From NCBI RefSeq assembly GCF_902859935.1, contig NZ_CADIKI010000010.1, positions 186,001 through 250,000 on the forward strand: a stretch of DNA of 64,000 nucleotides. Reading direction: 5' to 3'. The DNA is from Paraburkholderia fynbosensis. GTDB lineage: Bacteria > Pseudomonadota > Gammaproteobacteria > Burkholderiales > Burkholderiaceae. The notes under the pieces were generated by a model. That model made no database searches. It was given only the letters and a program-made list of their open reading frames with translations, and was not told the DNA's origin. A program made the position numbers and the translations under genes. Below, piece after piece: positions 47,319-56,872 of this stretch (position 1 is its first letter; every line of letters begins with the position of its first letter).

Positions 47319-48206
47319 ATGACCTATCGCGGACGCTTTGCACCGTCGCCTACCGGGCCGCTGCATTTCGGCTCGCTGGTCAGCGCGCTGGCAAGCTGGC
47401 TCGACGCCCGCGCGCATGAGGGCACCTGGCTCGTGCGGATCGAAGACGTCGACCGGCCGCGCACCGTGCCGGGCGCCGCCGACGACATTCTCGCGACCCT
47501 CGCGCGCTTCGGCATGCAGGCCGACGAGGCACCCATCTGGCAAAGCCGGCGCACGGCGCGCTACGAGCAGGCGCTGGAACAGCTGAAGGCGACCGGTCTG
47601 ATCTATCCGTGCGGCTGCACGCGCAAGGAAATCGCCGACTCGCTGCTGCACGCGCACGCGCGCAACACGACCCTCGCGTATCCCGGCACCTGCCGTCACG
47701 GTCTGAACGGCAAACCGGCGCGCGCCTGGCGGCTACGCGTGCCTGACGGCGCTGCTGCCGTGATCGCGTTCGACGATCGCTGGCAGGGCGAGCAGACGCA
47801 AAACATCGCCACCGAGGTCGGCGACTTCGTCCTGAAGCGCGCGGACGACCAATGGGCGTATCAGCTGGCGGTGGTGGTCGACGATGCGGATGCGGGCATC
47901 ACGCACGTCGTACGCGGCGTGGATCTGATGGATTCGACGGCGCGGCAGATTTATCTGCAACGCTGTCTCGGTGTGTCGACGCCGCGGTATCTGCATGTGC
48001 CCGTCGTGACGAACGAACTCGGCGAAAAGTTGAGCAAGCAGAACGGCGCCACCGCGCTCGACAGCGACAGGCCGCTCGAAGCGCTCAGCGCCGCGGCGCG
48101 CCATCTGGGACTCGGCGATCTGAACGGCCAGGCCCACACGACGCTGGACGGCTTCTATGCCGCCGCCACCACGGCATGGGCCCGGCGAATGGGCGTCACA
48201 AAATAA
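47319..48206 (+). CDS. gluQ: Glutamyl-Q tRNA(Asp) synthetase
   Basis: Attaches glutamate to queuosine at position 34 of tRNA(Asp). 295 residues: only the catalytic domain of a glutamyl-tRNA synthetase, with no anticodon-binding domain. The HIGH-type motif is in [16 protein letters not shown]; the KMSKS counterpart is [18 protein letters not shown] with a later Cys gives the zinc site of this family. [20 protein letters not shown] also fits. ATG 47319 gives the canonical [13 protein letters not shown] start. It is probably co-transcribed with trhO. Confidence 0.97.
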   Translation: MTYRGRFAPSPTGPLHFGSLVSALASWLDARAHEGTWLVRIEDVDRPRTVPGAADDILATLARFGMQADEAPIWQSRRTARYEQALEQLKATGLIYPCGCTRKEIADSLLHAHARNTTLAYPGTCRHGLNGKPARAWRLRVPDGAAAVIAFDDRWQGEQTQNIATEVGDFVLKRADDQWAYQLAVVVDDADAGITHVVRGVDLMDSTARQIYLQRCLGVSTPRYLHVPVVTNELGEKLSKQNGATALDSDRPLEALSAAARHLGLGDLNGQAHTTLDGFYAAATTAWARRMGVTK

Positions 48207-48239
48207 AAAGCGCTTCGCCGTTGAAACCGCGAAGCGCTT
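48203..48239 (-). terminator. Rho-independent terminator of rhlE
   Basis: Perfect 11-bp stem AAGCGCTTCGC/GCGAAGCGCTT (48208-48218 and 48229-48239) with a 10-base loop. On the minus strand it is followed by TTTATTTT, so it ends the leftward helicase transcript, and its tail touches the gluQ stop. In the rightward direction there is no U-tract. Confidence 0.85.
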
Positions 48240-48322
48240 GAAATGCGTGAGACGTTAAACCGCCGAAGCGTCTGAAGAACCTTGCAAGGCGTCAAAGAGG
48301 CGCTAACTCTTCCGCGCCGGCA

Positions 48323-49789
48323 TCACGACGACGAGGTCGACTTCCTCGGCATCCCAAACCCGCCCAGCAATGCCGCCAACGGCTGCTTCGAGCCCGACTT
48401 CTGCGGCGCGGCTGCTGCCGCTTCTTCGACCTTGCGCAGCGAAGACGGCGACGGCTCATACGGCTTGAGGAAAAAGTCATCCACCGGCTGCGCGCGATGG
48501 TGATGCGGCCGGTCGAACGAGCCCGATGACGGCGCGCCCGTGCGACGGCGGCTGCCGCGCTCGTCGCGACCTTCGCCGCTGCGCTCGCGGCGCGGCGCGC
48601 GCTCTTCGTGGTGATGACGCACCGGCGCTGCAACGGTCAGGCGTTGCACATCGAGAGGCCGCTTGATCAGCTTCTCGATATCGGCAAGCTGCTTGCGCTC
48701 GTTCGGGCTGCACAGCGACAGCGCGTCGCCCGACGCCCCGGCACGCCCGGTACGGCCGATCCGGTGCACGTAATCTTCCGCGTTGAACGGCAGGTCGAAG
48801 TTGATCACTGCGGGCAGTTCAACAATATCCAGCCCGCGCGCGGCGACGTCGGTCGCCACCAGCGCTTCGATCTCGCCGCGCTTGAACGCGTCGAGCGCCT
48901 GCATACGCTCGTTCTGCGAGCGGTCGCCGTGAATCGCGGTCGCCACCACGCCGTCGCGTTCGAGGCTGCGCGCCAGCCGGCTCGCGCCGATCTTGCTGTT
49001 GCAGAACACGATCACCTGCTTGAGGCTGCGCTCGCGGATCAGTTGCACGACCGCGCCGGTCTTGTCGCCCTCGGCGACTTCGTAGACGGTCTGCGTGACG
49101 TTGGTCGCGGTCGAGTTGCTGCGCGCGACTTCGATGGTCTGCGGGTTGCGCAGATACGTGGCCGCGAGCTTCTTGATTTCGCCCGAAAAGGTGGCCGAGA
49201 ACAGCAGCGTCTGACGTTCCTTCGGCAGCAGGTTCAGGATGCGCTGCAGGTCCGGCAGGAAGCCCATGTCGAGCATCCGGTCGGCTTCGTCGAGCACGAG
49301 GATCTGCACCTGGCCCAGGTTGGCGGTTTTCTGCTGCACGTGATCGAGCAGACGGCCCGGCGTGGCGATCAGGATTTCGACGCCGCGGCGCAGTTGCTCG
49401 GACTGCGGATTCATATCCACGCCGCCGAATACCACGGCGCTGCGCAGCGCCGTGTGTTTCGCATACGACTGCACGTTGGCGGCGACCTGGTCGGCGAGTT
49501 CGCGAGTCGGCGTGAGGATCAGCGCGCGCACCGGATGGCGTGCGGGCGATGCGCTCGTGCTCGCCTGCGGCAGCAGCCGCTGGATGATCGGCAGCGAGAA
49601 GCTCGCGGTCTTGCCGGTGCCGGTCTGCGCGGCGCCCATCACGTCACGGCCGGCCAGCACCACGGGAATCGCCTGCGCCTGGATCGGCGTTGGCGTGGTG
49701 TAGCCCGATTCCTTGACGGCTTTCAGGATGTCGGGCGCGAGACCGAATTGATCAAAAGTCGCAGTGCTGGGCGAGACGGCTGTGTCGGA
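48323..49789 (-). CDS. rhlE: DEAD-box RNA helicase, RhlE type
   Basis: ATP-dependent RNA helicase of ribosome assembly and RNA turnover. 488 residues. Q motif FDQFGLAPDILKAVKESGYT, Walker A AAQTGTGKT, DEAD box LVLDEADRMLDMGF, SAT motif LLFSATFSGEIKK, and HRIGRTGRAGASG in the second RecA domain are complete. The C-terminal tail (from about 380) is basic and low-complexity, with RRERSGEGRDERGSRRR, as in RhlE. ATG 49789 (MSDTAVSPSTATFDQFG) is chosen; the open frame reaches 49858. Single leftward gene with its own terminator. Confidence 0.93.
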   Translation of the reverse strand, partial: SDTAVSPSTATFDQFGLAPDILKAVKESGYTTPTPIQAQAIPVVLAGRDVMGAAQTGTGKTASFSLPIIQRLLPQASTSASPARHPVRALILTPTRELADQVAANVQSYAKHTALRSAVVFGGVDMNPQSEQLRRGVEILIATPGRLLDHVQQKTANLGQVQILVLDEADRMLDMGFLPDLQRILNLLPKERQTLLFSATFSGEIKKLAATYLRNPQTIEVARSNSTATNVTQTVYEVAEGDKTGAVVQLIRERSLKQVIVFCNSKIGASRLARSLERDGVVATAIHGDRSQNERMQALDAFKRGEIEALVATDVAARGLDIVELPAVINFDLPFNAEDYVHRIGRTGRAGASGDALSLCSPNERKQLADIEKLIKRPLDVQRLTVAAPVRHHHEERAPRRERSGEGRDERGSRRRTGAPSSGSFDRPHHHRAQPVDDFFLKPYEPSPSSLRKVEEAAAAAPQKSGSKQPLAALLGGFGMPRKSTSSS

Positions 49790-50186
49790 CATGGTGGCTT
49801 TCGCTAAAAATGCGCTTGGCGCGGTGCGCGCGGCAGCGGTCGAAACCGCAGAGGGCATCAGGATGAAGGCGGAGCCACGGCGTTCCGCACGGGACCCGTC
49901 AGTGCTTCGGGAAAACTGCGGCCGGCTCCGGCCGGCGGAAACACCCGCCGGAAAGGCCGGTATTGTAGCACTTCAGCAAAAACACTCATGGCGCATGTGG
50001 CGGCTTTCTGCTTACGTCGGCGAAAGCTCGTTGCGAGGGCTCGTCGCGCGAGCGCCGGCGGATCGTCGCCAGGCGGCGGCCCGCCTCGCTCGCGAGCGTA
50101 GTGCGCGCAGGCGACAATTGCGTGACAGGAGGGGCGCACGCGACCGGTGCCTGCCCTACCCCGCTCACTCCCCAGCGCGACGCCCC
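49790..50186. other. Intergenic region right of rhlE
   Basis: About 400 bases between rhlE and the 3' end of the aldehyde dehydrogenase gene. It should hold the rhlE promoter. A GC-rich inverted segment (GGCCGGCTCCGGCCGGC) lies at about 49919-49936. No gene is supported. Confidence 0.45.
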
Positions 50187-51623
50187 TCACCACGTCTCGC
50201 GCATCACCATCAAACGCATCTCCGTCATATCTTCGATCGCGTAGCGCACGCCTTCGCGCCCCAGCCCCGAATCCTTCACGCCGCCATACGGCATGTTGTC
50301 GACCCGGAACGACGGCACGTCGTTGATCACCACGCCGCCGACTTCGAGCGCGTCCCACGCCCGATGCGCATGCGCGAGCGAATCGGTGAACACGCCCGCT
50401 TGCAGACCGAAGTCGCTGTCGTTGACCGTCGCGAGGGCGGCCTCGAAATCGTCGAAGCGCTCCAGGATCGCGACCGGCCCGAAGGCTTCCTTGCGATACA
50501 GATCGGTGTCGCGCTTCACGCCTTCGAGCAGCGTGGCCTCGAACATCGCGCCGTCGACCTTGCCGCCCGCGACGATCGTCGCACCCGCCTGCACCGCGCC
50601 GTCCATCCAGCCAGCGAGGCGTTTGGACTCCGACTCGGAGATCATAGGCCCGACGAAGGTCTTTTCGTCTTTCGGATCGCCCATCACCAGCGACTTCGTT
50701 TTCGCGATCAGCTTCTCGCGCAGCGCGTCGTACACCTTCGCGTGCACCAGAATCCGCTGCACGCCGATGCAGCTCTGTCCCGACTGATAGAACGCGCCGA
50801 ACGCGAGCCGCTCGACCACGTAGTCGAGCTTGCCGCCCTGATCGCCGTCGACGATCGCGGCCGCGTTGCCGCCCAACTCCAGAATCACTTTCTTCTTGCC
50901 GGCCTTCGCCTTCAGATCCCACCCCACCGCCGGCGAACCGGTGAACGAGAGCAGCTTGAAGCGCTCGTCGGTAGTGAACAGATCGGCGCCATCGCGATGC
51001 GCGGGAAGGATCGAGAACCCGCCTTTGGGCAGATCGGTTTCCGCGAGAATTTCGCCCATGATCAGCGCGCCGACCGGTGTACGGCTCGCCGGCTTCAGCA
51101 CGAACGGCACGCCCGCGGCAATCGCCGGCGCAACCTTGTGCGCGGTCAGGTTCAACGGAAAATTGAACGGCGAGATGAACGAGCATGGCCCGATCGGCAC
51201 GCGCTTCACGTAGCCGTGATAGCCCTTCGCGCGCGGTGAAATCTCCAGATTGACGATCTCGCCGTCGATCCGCACGCTTTCCTCGGCAGCCACCTTGAAC
51301 GTGTCGATCAGGCGCGTGACCTCGCCTTTCGAATCGTTGATCGGCTTGCCCGCCTCGATGCACAGCGCGAGCGCCAGTTCGTCATAACGTTCGCGAAAGC
51401 GCTTCACGCAGTGTTCGAGCACCGCCTGACGCTTGAACGGCGGGAACGCGCGCATGGCGGGCATCGCGTCGACGGCGTGGCCGATCGCCTTGTCGATCGC
51501 TGCCGCGTCGGCCATCGCGACGCGGGTCGCCACTTCGCCGCTGAATTTATCTGTGACCTCGAGATCGGTGTTGGCAGCCACCGCCTCGTTGGCGAGGTAG
51601 TACGGGTAAGTCTTCTTCAACAT
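50187..51623 (-). CDS. Aldehyde dehydrogenase family protein
   Basis: NAD(P)-dependent oxidation of an aldehyde to an acid; 478 residues, normal length. Catalytic Cys in FYQSGQSCIGVQRI (about residue 283), general base Glu in VILELGGNAAAIV (about 249), cofactor region FISPFNFPLNLTAHKVAPAI and FKLLSFTGSPAVGWDLKAKA. Start ATG 51623 has AAGGAG upstream; the open frame goes to 51713. It lies 117 bases downstream of an acetolactate-synthase-like gene, with which it may share a transcript. Members like this act on lactaldehyde, glyceraldehyde-3-phosphate or other small aldehydes; the substrate cannot be assigned. Confidence 0.9.
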   Translation of the reverse strand: MLKKTYPYYLANEAVAANTDLEVTDKFSGEVATRVAMADAAAIDKAIGHAVDAMPAMRAFPPFKRQAVLEHCVKRFRERYDELALALCIEAGKPINDSKGEVTRLIDTFKVAAEESVRIDGEIVNLEISPRAKGYHGYVKRVPIGPCSFISPFNFPLNLTAHKVAPAIAAGVPFVLKPASRTPVGALIMGEILAETDLPKGGFSILPAHRDGADLFTTDERFKLLSFTGSPAVGWDLKAKAGKKKVILELGGNAAAIVDGDQGGKLDYVVERLAFGAFYQSGQSCIGVQRILVHAKVYDALREKLIAKTKSLVMGDPKDEKTFVGPMISESESKRLAGWMDGAVQAGATIVAGGKVDGAMFEATLLEGVKRDTDLYRKEAFGPVAILERFDDFEAALATVNDSDFGLQAGVFTDSLAHAHRAWDALEVGGVVINDVPSFRVDNMPYGGVKDSGLGREGVRYAIEDMTEMRLMVMRETW

Positions 51624-51740
51624 GACGCGTTCTCCTTGATCCGATGCCTGACGGCAGCAGGAAGCTGCAAGAGCAGTACCAGTAGTAGCGGCGGCACCGC
51701 ACGCAAGCGCCATGCCGCCCGCTTCCGGTTCAGACGAAAC

Positions 51741-53393
51741 TTACAGTTGCGCGGACAGCCGCTTGATCTCGCGGTTGAGCACGCGCTCGTTGTCCGAGTA
51801 GTCGATCGGCACATCGATCACGTGCACGCCGGGCGTCACGAAACATTCGCGCAGCAACGGCGCGAACTCCGCGGCCGATTCGATCCGATGCCCCTTCGCG
51901 CCATAGCTCTGCGCATAGGCGACAAAATCCGGATTGGCGAGCGTCATGCCGTAGTCCGGGAAATTCATGTTCTCCTGCTTCCAGCGGATCATCCCGAACG
52001 CGTCGTCGCGCAGGATCAGGGTCACCAGATCGAGCTTCAGACGCACCGCCGTTTCCAGTTCCTGCGAATTCATCAGGAAGCCGCCGTCACCGCACACGGC
52101 CATGACCTTGCGATCCGGATGCACGATCTTGGTGGCGATCGCCGACGGCAAGCCCGCGCCCATCGACGCGAGCGCGTTGTCGAGCAGCAGCGAATTCGGT
52201 TCATGCGCGCGGTAGTAGCGGGCGAACCAGATCTTGTACATGCCGTTGTCGAGACACACGATGCCGTCCACCGGCGTGGTCTCGTACACGTCGTTGACGA
52301 TCCGCACCGGGTACATCGGGAATCGGTCGTCGTGCTGGCCTTTGACCAGGTGCGACTCGAAGTGCTGCTTGATCTCCTTGAAGCGCGTGAAGTCCCAATG
52401 CTCCTGACGCTCCTTGAGGCTTTCCTTCAACTGCCACACCGCGTTGGCGATGTCGCCGACTACTTCGATCTGCGGGAAATACACCGTGTCGACTTCCGCG
52501 CCGAGAAAGTTGACGTGAATCACCGTCTTCTCGCCCGCTTCGCCGCTGCGCATGAAGAAAGGCGGCTTCTCGATCACGTCGTGGCCCACGTTGATGATGC
52601 AGTCCGCGTGCTCGATCGCGCGGTGCACGAAGTCGCCGTCGGACAGCGTCGCATTGCCGAGCCACATCGGATGCGATTCGTCGATCACGCCCTTGCCCAT
52701 CTGCGTGGTGAAGAACGGTATGCCGATCTGGTCGACGAACTCGCGCAGCATCTTCGTGGTGGTCTTGCGGTTGCCGCCCGCGCCGATCATCAGCAACGGA
52801 TGCTTCGCGCCGATGATCGCCTCGACCGCGCGCGCCACCGCTTTTTCCTCGGCGACGGGGCGGCGGCTGAAGCTCTTCGGGATCGGCTTGCCGTCGCCCT
52901 CTTCGTGCGCGACGTCTTCGGGCAATTCGAGGTGCGTGGCGCCGGGCCGCTCTTCCTCGGCCTGCCGGACCGCCTCGCGCACCGCCGCCGGAATGTTGCT
53001 GATCGACACGATCTGCCGCGTGTACTTGGTGAGCGGCTCCATCATCCGCACCACGTCGACGATCTGGAAATGGCCCTGCTTGCTCGACTTGATCGGCTTT
53101 TGGCCGGTGACCATCAGCATCGGCATGCCGCCCAGCTGCGCATACGCCGCGGCGGTCACGAAGTTGGTCGCGCCGGGGCCGAGCGTGGCGAGACATACGC
53201 CGGTTCGGCCGGTGAGGCGTCCATAAGTGGCGGCCATGAAGCCGGCCGCCTGTTCGTGGCGAGTGAGGATCAGACGGATTTTCGAGCGGCGCAGCGATTC
53301 GAGCAGATCGAGATTTTCTTCACCGGGGATGCCGAACACATACTCGACACCTTCGGCTTCCAGCGATTTGACGAACAGGTCCGATGCTTTCAT
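51741..53393 (-). CDS. Acetolactate synthase large-subunit-like ThDP enzyme
   Basis: Thiamine-diphosphate enzyme of the acetolactate synthase family, 550 residues. The activating Glu is in LTRHEQAAGFMAATYGRLTG (about residue 48); ThDP/Mg site is MAVCGDGGFLMNSQELETAV with downstream LILRDDAFGM. The FAD-type central domain is kept (PLLMIGAGGNRKTTTKMLRE). No regulatory small-subunit gene follows, so it resembles the single-subunit, catabolic-like forms rather than IlvI/IlvH. ATG 53393 is used because the family N-terminus (MKASDLFVKSLEAEGVEYVF) begins there; the open frame reaches 53657. Upstream of the aldehyde dehydrogenase gene. Confidence 0.9.
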   Translation of the reverse strand: MKASDLFVKSLEAEGVEYVFGIPGEENLDLLESLRRSKIRLILTRHEQAAGFMAATYGRLTGRTGVCLATLGPGATNFVTAAAYAQLGGMPMLMVTGQKPIKSSKQGHFQIVDVVRMMEPLTKYTRQIVSISNIPAAVREAVRQAEEERPGATHLELPEDVAHEEGDGKPIPKSFSRRPVAEEKAVARAVEAIIGAKHPLLMIGAGGNRKTTTKMLREFVDQIGIPFFTTQMGKGVIDESHPMWLGNATLSDGDFVHRAIEHADCIINVGHDVIEKPPFFMRSGEAGEKTVIHVNFLGAEVDTVYFPQIEVVGDIANAVWQLKESLKERQEHWDFTRFKEIKQHFESHLVKGQHDDRFPMYPVRIVNDVYETTPVDGIVCLDNGMYKIWFARYYRAHEPNSLLLDNALASMGAGLPSAIATKIVHPDRKVMAVCGDGGFLMNSQELETAVRLKLDLVTLILRDDAFGMIRWKQENMNFPDYGMTLANPDFVAYAQSYGAKGHRIESAAEFAPLLRECFVTPGVHVIDVPIDYSDNERVLNREIKRLSAQL

Positions 53394-53659
53394 TGAGGTC
53401 TCGCTTGATGATACGGACGCGGGCCGTGAGCCCGACCCTCGGGCTCCGGAAACGGACGATCGAAGACGACGACGGCCGCGCAGACAGCGCGCGGCATGGC
53501 ACGACGGCATGGCACGACGGCACGGCGAATGCCATGCCGGACAGCTTACTACTCGAACGGAAATGATGCGCGCAAGCGGGACGTGCGGCGCCGCGGGGAT
53601 GACGTGAGGCAGGCAAAGGAGAAGCGGCGGCACCGACACGGCGGGCCGCCGCATCATGC

Positions 53660-54028
53660 CTAGCGGACGATGGTGACGCAGTCGGAGAGAACCGGCGGCG
53701 CATTTTCGCCGTTCATCGCGTCATATAGATCGGCGCGCGGACCCTTGGTCCACCACGTGTAGCTGCCGGCCTGGTATTTCGCGCCAGACGCCGACATCGT
53801 ATTGACGAACAGCAGCGGTTTGCCGTTCACCGGCACGAGCGCGAAGCTCTGGCCGTTCGCGGCGCTCCAGTAAGTGACATGCAGAATCTTGCCGGTCGCG
53901 CAGGTGTATTTGTGCGTCTGGCGGTTTTTGGTCTGAATCTGCGTGACCTGCAACGGCGCGGCCCATGCATGGCCGTCGAGCGCGGCGAGACTCGCCGCTG
54001 TGATTGCTGCAACCAGCCATGTCTTCAT
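53660..54028 (-). CDS. MliC/PliC-like lysozyme inhibitor domain protein
   Basis: Probable periplasmic inhibitor of c-type lysozyme. 122 residues. Signal peptide of about 23 residues (MKTWLVAAITAASLAALDGH, cut after AWA) with no lipobox, so secreted soluble (PliC-like). The mature domain shows HKYTCATGKILHVTYW, FALVPVNGKPLLFVNTMSAS and GAKYQAGSYTWWTKGP, the MliC pattern, with Cys near both ends of the domain. ATG 54028 has GCGAGG upstream. An upstream 12-bp repeat lies in the leader region. Single gene. Confidence 0.85.
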   Translation of the reverse strand: MKTWLVAAITAASLAALDGHAWAAPLQVTQIQTKNRQTHKYTCATGKILHVTYWSAANGQSFALVPVNGKPLLFVNTMSASGAKYQAGSYTWWTKGPRADLYDAMNGENAPPVLSDCVTIVR

Positions 54029-54060
54029 CGGATGCCTCGCTTGTTGCTGGTTTGCTTTGG

Positions 54061-54096
54061 CGTTTGATGCGGCGTTTGATGCGGCGTTTGTGGCGA
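54061..54096. repeat. 12-bp tandem repeat upstream of the MliC-like gene
   Basis: Unit CGTTTGATGCGG, two exact copies (54061-54084) and a third diverged copy to 54096. It sits 33-68 bases before the start codon, so it could alter the 5' leader. Confidence 0.65.
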
Positions 54097-54158
54097 CATA
54101 CCCAACCGGACGGAATGCGAATCGCACGCCGCCGTTGCGTCGCGCGATGACCGGACGC

Positions 54159-54371
54159 TCAAGGATCGATCACCGCCGCGCATGCATCGGTCGGCGCGGC
54201 GGCGACGTGCCCGACCAGCGGCACGATCTTCAGACCGGCCGACGCGACCCGGCACGGCGCGGCCGCGAGGCCGCAGCCCGCGAGCCCGGCACATAGCGCG
54301 AGCGCCACACCGAGTGCCCCGAGACGGCCGGTCATGCCGCACTGCGTAATCTTGCGCGAGTCAGGCGCCAT
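54159..54371 (-). CDS. Small lipoprotein, DUF6726-like
   Basis: 70 residues from ATG 54371, or 58 from ATG 54335. A lipoprotein signal (GALGVALALCAGLAGC) is followed by a short mature part, GLAAAPCRVASAGLKIVPLV then GHVAAAPTDACAAVID. The two mature Cys residues may pair. I recognise the sequence style as the small DUF6726 family of betaproteobacteria, function unknown. GAGGT before the first ATG slightly favours the longer form. Confidence 0.7.
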   Translation of the reverse strand: MAPDSRKITQCGMTGRLGALGVALALCAGLAGCGLAAAPCRVASAGLKIVPLVGHVAAAPTDACAAVIDP

Positions 54372-54536
54372 ACATACCTCGATCCCGATGAGCTCGACGA
54401 TCTCGACGAGCTTCCATCATTCTGTTTATAGCGCCCGGCAAGCGCGGCCGGCGCGTAAATGGTGCCTGCCGGTTGTCGTGCATGCAGTTCGCACCTCGAC
54501 ACGCGTGAGCGCAGCTTCGCGCACGGCACCCCGGGC

Positions 54537-55751
54537 TTATTTCGCCGACACCGGCCGCACCGCCGCCGCGGCCTGCTTCGCGCGCGAGCGTGCCTGGTCG
54601 AGGTTCTCGCCGGTGGCGAGCGCGACGCCCATGCGGCGCTTGGCGAAACTCTCCGGCTTGCCGAACAGGCGCAGGTCCGCATTGGGCACCGCCAAGGCCG
54701 CCGCGACGCCTTCGAAAGCAATACCGGTTTCGTCCAGCCCGCCATAAATCACCGCCGATGCCCCCGGCGCCCGCAGCGACGTATCCACCGGCAAGCCGAG
54801 GATCGCGCGCGCATGCAGTTCGAACTCGGAGAAGCGTTGCGAGCACAGCGTGACGAGCCCCGTGTCGTGCGGACGCGGACTCACCTCCGAGAACCATACG
54901 TCATCGCCGCGCACGAAAAGTTCCACGCCGAAGAGGCCGCGGCCGCCGAGCGCGGCCGTCACCTTGTGCGCCACTTCGCGCGAACGTTCGAGCGCGAGCG
55001 GACTCATCGGCTGCGGCTGCCAGGATTCGACGTAGTCGCCCGCGACCTGCACGTGGCCGATCGGATCGCAGAAATACGTGCTGACTGCGCCGCTCGCCGG
55101 ATCGATCGCGCGCACGGTCAACTGCGTGATCTCGTATTCGAAGTCGATAAAACCTTCGACGATCACGCGGCCGTGATTCACGCGGCCACCGGCCATGGCG
55201 TATTGCCACGCGGGTTCAACGTCGGCCTCGCCCCTGAGCACCGACTGCCCCTTGCCCGACGACGACATCACCGGTTTCACGACGCACGGATAGCCGACCT
55301 TGGCGATGCCGGCGCGCAGTTCGTCGAGCGAGTCGGCGAACGCGTATGGCGAGGTCGGCAAGCCGAGCTCTTCCGCGGCAAGACGGCGAATGCCTTCGCG
55401 GTTCATCGTGAGTTGTGTGGCGCGCGCGGTCGGGATCACCTCGGCGAGACCGTCGGTTTCGATCGCGGCGAGCGCGTCGGTGGCGATCGCCTCGATCTCG
55501 GGAACGATCAGATGCGGGCGCTCCTGCTCGACCAGCGCGCGCAGCGCGGCGCGGTCGGTCATGTCGATCACGTGCGAGCGATGCGCGACCTGGTGGCCCG
55601 GCGCATTCGGGTAACGGTCGACGGCGATCACTTCGACACCCAACCGTTGCAGCGCGATGATCACCTCCTTGCCGAGTTCGCCGGCGCCGAGCAGCATGAC
55701 GCGCGTGGCGGAGTCAGAAAGGGGCGTGCCGATCCGTTGGCCGATCTGCAT
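54537..55751 (-). CDS. purT: Formate-dependent phosphoribosylglycinamide formyltransferase 2
   Basis: ATP-grasp enzyme that formylates GAR with formate and ATP in purine synthesis. 404 residues, normal length. N-terminal [20 protein letters not shown], then the specific loops [17 protein letters not shown] and [16 protein letters not shown] (ATP-grasp), with catalytic [15 protein letters not shown] near residue 310. Start ATG 55751. Single leftward gene; no other pur gene is adjacent. Confidence 0.97.
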   Translation of the reverse strand: MQIGQRIGTPLSDSATRVMLLGAGELGKEVIIALQRLGVEVIAVDRYPNAPGHQVAHRSHVIDMTDRAALRALVEQERPHLIVPEIEAIATDALAAIETDGLAEVIPTARATQLTMNREGIRRLAAEELGLPTSPYAFADSLDELRAGIAKVGYPCVVKPVMSSSGKGQSVLRGEADVEPAWQYAMAGGRVNHGRVIVEGFIDFEYEITQLTVRAIDPASGAVSTYFCDPIGHVQVAGDYVESWQPQPMSPLALERSREVAHKVTAALGGRGLFGVELFVRGDDVWFSEVSPRPHDTGLVTLCSQRFSEFELHARAILGLPVDTSLRAPGASAVIYGGLDETGIAFEGVAAALAVPNADLRLFGKPESFAKRRMGVALATGENLDQARSRAKQAAAAVRPVSAK

Positions 55752-56043
55752 GGGGTCTCCAGAAAAAGTCGGGATGAGGGTGGGATTGGATAGAACACGA
55801 TGTTAACATGCGGGCCCCTCGCCGCGGCTTGCTCGCGGCGGCCGCATTGTCCTGTCATTGTTCGTGCGCGAAAGGTGCATGAGGGGTGCATGAGGGGTGC
55901 ACGAAGCGCGCACGAAGGACGCGACGGTGCCGCGCCCGTGCGCCGCCGCCATCTCACTAAAATTTCGCACGCCGTTGCGCTCGCGTGCGGCCAGCTTAGT
56001 GCGTTACCCTTACGCCTTCGCCAGTTTGAAGAGGAACGACGCC

Positions 56044-56583
56044 ATGCTCCAAAGCTCCTCCGCGCGACGTGTTGCGCGCTTCACCCCGTCCGTGCGCGCG
56101 GCCATCGCCGCGCTGAGCGTCGCCGCGCTACTGGGCGCCTGCGCGATCCCGAAACATCCCGACTCGGCCGCCGCGGCGCCCGATCCCTACAATCCCGCCG
56201 CCGTGCAACTGCTCGACGACACGAGCTGGGTGCTGAGCGCCTGGAAGCAGGCCGACGGCACGGCGCGCGCGGTTCCGTCGGCCGACCAGGGCGGACCGAT
56301 CACGCTCACGCTCTCCACCTCGAAGGGCCAGCGTTACGCGAGCGGTTTTTCCGGCTGCAATCGCTTCATGGGCACATACGCGCTGAAGGACGGCAAGCTC
56401 AGCTTCGGTCCGCTGGCCGGCACGCGCATGGCGTGCATGTCGCCGGGCGGCAACATCGAAGGTGCGTTTCTCGACGCGCTGACACGCATCGAGCGCACCG
56501 GCGTGCAGATGCGCGAGCCGCAGCAGATGCAGGTGACGCTCGATAACGGCGACACGCTGACCTTCGATCGCAGCACCAAATGA
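56044..56583 (+). CDS. META/HslJ-domain lipoprotein
   Basis: 179 residues. Lipoprotein signal peptide ending in VAALLGACAIP (Cys near 33) and a single META domain: LDDTSWVLSAWKQADGTARA, YASGFSGCNRFMGTYALKDG and GKLSFGPLAGTRMACMSPGG are the standard HslJ motifs (SGCNR-G, TRMAC). Members are outer-membrane-associated, linked to heat shock or antibiotic resistance, with no known enzymatic activity. ATG 56044 is supported by AGAGGA; the open frame reaches 55897. Confidence 0.9.
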   Translation: MLQSSSARRVARFTPSVRAAIAALSVAALLGACAIPKHPDSAAAAPDPYNPAAVQLLDDTSWVLSAWKQADGTARAVPSADQGGPITLTLSTSKGQRYASGFSGCNRFMGTYALKDGKLSFGPLAGTRMACMSPGGNIEGAFLDALTRIERTGVQMREPQQMQVTLDNGDTLTFDRSTK

Positions 56584-56603
56584 AAGGTGCGCCAGAGCGT
56601 GCC

Positions 56604-56622
56604 CGAGCCGGCAGCCGGCTCG
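56604..56622. other. Hairpin downstream of the META-domain gene
   Basis: Perfect 8-bp stem CGAGCCGG/CCGGCTCG with loop CAG, 20 bases after the stop at 56583. No U-tract follows, so intrinsic termination is doubtful. Confidence 0.35.
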
Positions 56623-56872
56623 CGTGCCCGCGACGTGAAGCAGTGGTACGCGCATGGGCGACTCGACGCACCATCGAACGCATGCACCCGCTTCCGGGCC
56701 GCCTCGCGCGGGGTGCGCCCGGTGTTGCGCCAGCCGTTCATTTTCGCCGATGGCAGGCCGCGCCGGTCTGCCCTCCCTTGGGACGCAAGCATACTTGCGT
56801 CGGCCTTCGAAGCCTCGTGCTTCGCCGGTTTAAACTCGACGGATTGCGTTTTTGCGCGTCCGTCATTCGTTG

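Noticed and set aside
51411-53396. Long plus-strand frame opposite the acetolactate-synthase-like gene
   Set aside because: GC-rich shadow frame; the minus strand carries all ThDP-enzyme motifs.
55845-55915. GAGGGGTGCAT direct repeats before the META-domain gene as regulatory iterons
   Set aside because: Only two short copies plus a diverged one, without spacing or symmetry that suggests a binding array.
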